Part shown: piece by piece, positions 62,414 to 64,000 of the stretch | Numbering within the stretch: the stretch's first letter is position 1 | Layout of the letters: each line of letters starts with the position of its first letter | Origin: Sediminibacterium sp. | GTDB taxonomy: Bacteria > Bacteroidota > Bacteroidia > Chitinophagales > Chitinophagaceae | Reading direction: 5' to 3' | Length of the DNA: 64,000 bases | NCBI GenBank assembly: GCA_016786865.1 | Contig: JAEUVE010000016.1 | Span: forward strand, 59,941-123,940 | Program-made: the position numbers and the translations under genes | Notes under the pieces: generated by a model | The model's input: only the letters and a program-made list of their open reading frames with translations | Told to the model about the DNA's origin: nothing | Database searches by the model: none

Positions 62414-62423
62414 ATTGATTGGG

Positions 62424-62897
62424 TTATTTTATTTCTAATGGGACGACCTTTTTAAACTCGCTAAAAATATCCGTCCTATCAACGTCCGCTTTACCAATGG
62501 GATTACCATTAAGGTCTAACACATAAGTTATTTCCTTCTTCACCTTCATGTCTTTTTCCGACTTGGTGTTCTCAAGCGAAGTATTGTAAGTAAGCTGCTT
62601 CTCTGATACATCAATTTTATTGTCACTAAAGATGTAAACAATCTTGCTCTGCCCAGTTTCTCCGTAAACAATGATCTCACATTCCTTTATTCTTCCACCA
62701 ACATACTTCGCCTTTGCACTTGTTCCTTCCGAACTAACACCTTCAATGCTATATTCAATCGAGGTATCTTTAGCAGCAACAGCTTTGGTCGGATTTACAG
62801 CTATAGAGTCAATGCTATTCGGCTGCATGGACTGCTGTCTATTGTTACAAGACACATATATTATACCGGTAATCAAAACAACGCTTAATGGTCTCAT
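62424..62897 (-). CDS. Putative lipoprotein, candidate immunity protein of module C
   Basis: The 157-residue protein has a lipoprotein-type signal (MRPLSVVLITGIIYVSC, Cys17). The mature part is small, polar and beta-rich (SIEYSIEGVSSEGTSAKAKY; KVKKEITYVLDLNGN) with no named domain. It starts 4 bp after the Rhs module C stop. An envelope-facing lipoprotein is the right place to block a peptidoglycan peptidase, which is what the module C tip appears to be. The immunity role is inference. Confidence 0.65.
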   Translation of the reverse strand: MRPLSVVLITGIIYVSCNNRQQSMQPNSIDSIAVNPTKAVAAKDTSIEYSIEGVSSEGTSAKAKYVGGRIKECEIIVYGETGQSKIVYIFSDNKIDVSEKQLTYNTSLENTKSEKDMKVKKEITYVLDLNGNPIGKADVDRTDIFSEFKKVVPLEIK

Positions 62898-62901
62898 ATC
62901 A

Positions 62902-64000
62902 CTATTGTTTTAAAATTGGTAGTCCATTTGCTCCTTTCGGCAACTCTCTTAAGTCTTTGAGGGTTTTGCCAAACAACATCTGAAAATGTGGATTATCCTT
63001 AATCGACTTCCAGTCTCCCCCCCATTCAAACCCAAGTTTCCTACCAATCTCTGATAATGTTTTATAATCAAGATTGTAATTCATTTTTCCATCAGTAATG
63101 CCAACAATATCAAACGCTAATCCAAAATTATGATTACTCTGACCACCTTTGGCGTTTGTAACTTTATTCCCAGGCGTAGTTCTTCCCTGCGCATAAATAG
63201 CATCCTGCTCTTCGTATGTTCTATAACCTTGTGCCACCCTAATAGTCGTACCATCCATTTCTTCATTAGCTTGTTTTATAAATTCCGTCGCTTTCATCCT
63301 AATGGCCGGATGAAGGCTTTGAATTCTCTTATCTGTCGGCGCGTCTCCTGTCACAAAAGCCTCTTCTACCTTACCAAGATAATTAGACTTTGATTCCAAT
63401 TCTTTAGCATGAGTTTCACTCAATTTGCCTCCCCAATTCACCGACTTATTTTCAAACTTTGCCTGCATGTTATCCTTTAGCTTGTAAACTTTACCATCGT
63501 CCTTACCATCATTGCCTAAGTATGTGCCTTCTCTATCGTAATAATCAGCAAACATTCCATCGGGATCAACAAACTTAATTGGATTGTTATATCCATACGT
63601 ATAGGGGCTCCATCTTCTGCTGACGTCACTCAATGGATCAATTACACCCCAACGCCCTATTTGTTGATCGTAAAATCTTGCGCCGTAGTCGTATAGTTCT
63701 AAGCCTGATCCATCACTGAACTCCTGGTGCTGTAACTCCTTACCGTTGTATTTGTTTCTGTTTTCCAGTTTCCCAGCTGCTTTAGAACTGATACCCGCCA
63801 TGGTGAGGCCATACGGATAGTAATGCGTTTCTTCCATCATGGGGCCTCTTACATGGCTCACCTGTACATTATCAAAGAACACGTCAACGTTCGGCGTCTC
63901 GTTGCTCACATAAATATACAGATATCCGTTCTTATTTACCGTCAGTCCTGTCTTGATATGTGTCTTGAACTCCTCGTTGTCTCCTACCTGTTCATACCCT
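62902..64000 (-). CDS. Rhs protein C-terminus, module C (M15 peptidase toxin tip), 5' end outside window
   Basis: The frame is open to the last base of the window, so the N-terminus lies beyond; 366 codons are visible. The Rhs core ([20 protein letters not shown]..., [32 protein letters not shown]) is followed by a tip with [21 protein letters not shown] and the zinc motif S-x-H-x2-G-x-A-x-D as [27 protein letters not shown] supplies the last His. This is an M15 peptidase of the VanY or L-alanyl-D-glutamate peptidase type, which cuts peptidoglycan stem peptides. It may be the tip of an intact Rhs gene, or another fragment. Confidence 0.88.
   Translation of the reverse strand, partial: GYEQVGDNEEFKTHIKTGLTVNKNGYLYIYVSNETPNVDVFFDNVQVSHVRGPMMEETHYYPYGLTMAGISSKAAGKLENRNKYNGKELQHQEFSDGSGLELYDYGARFYDQQIGRWGVIDPLSDVSRRWSPYTYGYNNPIKFVDPDGMFADYYDREGTYLGNDGKDDGKVYKLKDNMQAKFENKSVNWGGKLSETHAKELESKSNYLGKVEEAFVTGDAPTDKRIQSLHPAIRMKATEFIKQANEEMDGTTIRVAQGYRTYEEQDAIYAQGRTTPGNKVTNAKGGQSNHNFGLAFDIVGITDGKMNYNLDYKTLSEIGRKLGFEWGGDWKSIKDNPHFQMLFGKTLKDLRELPKGANGLPILKQ
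63671..64000. repeat. Rhs core repeat, copy C
   Basis: Bases 63797-64000 match 53955-54157 closely, and the part from 63671 matches 56462-56612 and 53828-53975 more loosely. The copy continues past the window edge. Confidence 0.85.

Noticed and set aside
56613..62423. Prophage or conjugative element
   Set aside because: No capsid, terminase, tail, relaxase or type IV secretion genes are present; only primase, recombinase and regulator genes are seen.

Overview
The window reads as a chromosomal segment of a Bacteroidota bacterium, most likely a member of the Chitinophagaceae or a near relative. Evidence: a SusC/SusD pair, DUF5686 and DUF4833 proteins, lipoprotein-rich secreted proteins, Bacteroidota-type promoters (TAnnTTTG -7 boxes), almost no Shine-Dalgarno sites, and Rhs cores of the [16 protein letters not shown] type. 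The genus is inference; no rRNA or other strong taxonomic marker is present.

Region 1 (1-6.7 kb, minus strand): a compact operon read as TetR regulator, myo-inositol-1-phosphate synthase, PgpA-like phosphatase, GtrA membrane protein, large DUF5686 outer-membrane protein, CDP-alcohol phosphatidyltransferase and DUF4833 protein. Together these look like a bacterial inositol-phospholipid pathway under a dedicated repressor. Region 2 (6.9-18.6 kb): tRNA-Arg(ACG), an M24 peptidase-like protein, a second DUF4833 protein, a secreted HD-domain protein, a SusC/SusD nutrient-uptake pair, and an SDR / Old Yellow Enzyme / Rossmann cluster next to a Crp-family regulator. Region 3 (18.6-30.2 kb): a secreted GH13 amylase, then a long plus-strand operon with overlapping genes. 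It encodes an ABC-2 exporter, a secreted protein, a Tat-like class V PLP enzyme and a second HlyD/FtsX/LolD-type ABC system. An 803-aa MG2-like protein with a TonB plug-like end follows on the other strand. Region 4 (30.2-45.1 kb): mostly housekeeping genes: rlmH, rhomboid protease, tilS, penicillin acylase, DEAD-box helicase, tex, a DnaQ/GIY-YIG fusion, valS and an acetyltransferase. Region 5 (45.1-52.2 kb): two TetR genes leading into a complete RND efflux operon.

Region 6 (52.2-64 kb) is accessory DNA and the most interesting part. It holds three Rhs C-terminal toxin modules sharing a near-identical core, each followed by a different toxin tip and its own candidate immunity gene. Module A has an unassigned tip and an N-terminally anchored immunity protein. 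Module B has a GYSTG hydrolase tip and a multi-pass membrane protein. Module C has an M15 peptidoglycan-peptidase tip and a lipoprotein. A and B lack the Rhs N-terminus and are truncated at different points, so they look like silent cassettes; C runs off the window. Between modules B and C lies a gene set of XRE regulator, SymE-like protein, CHC2/Toprim primase-AAA ATPase, and two overlapping tyrosine recombinases, one intact and one lacking catalytic Arg and His. Beside the recombinases is an 83-bp nested inverted repeat built like an integron attC hairpin. My leading hypothesis is a recombination system that reshuffles or captures polymorphic-toxin cassettes. Two tiny homologous peptide ORFs and a recurring terminator hairpin with compensatory changes accompany the cassettes.
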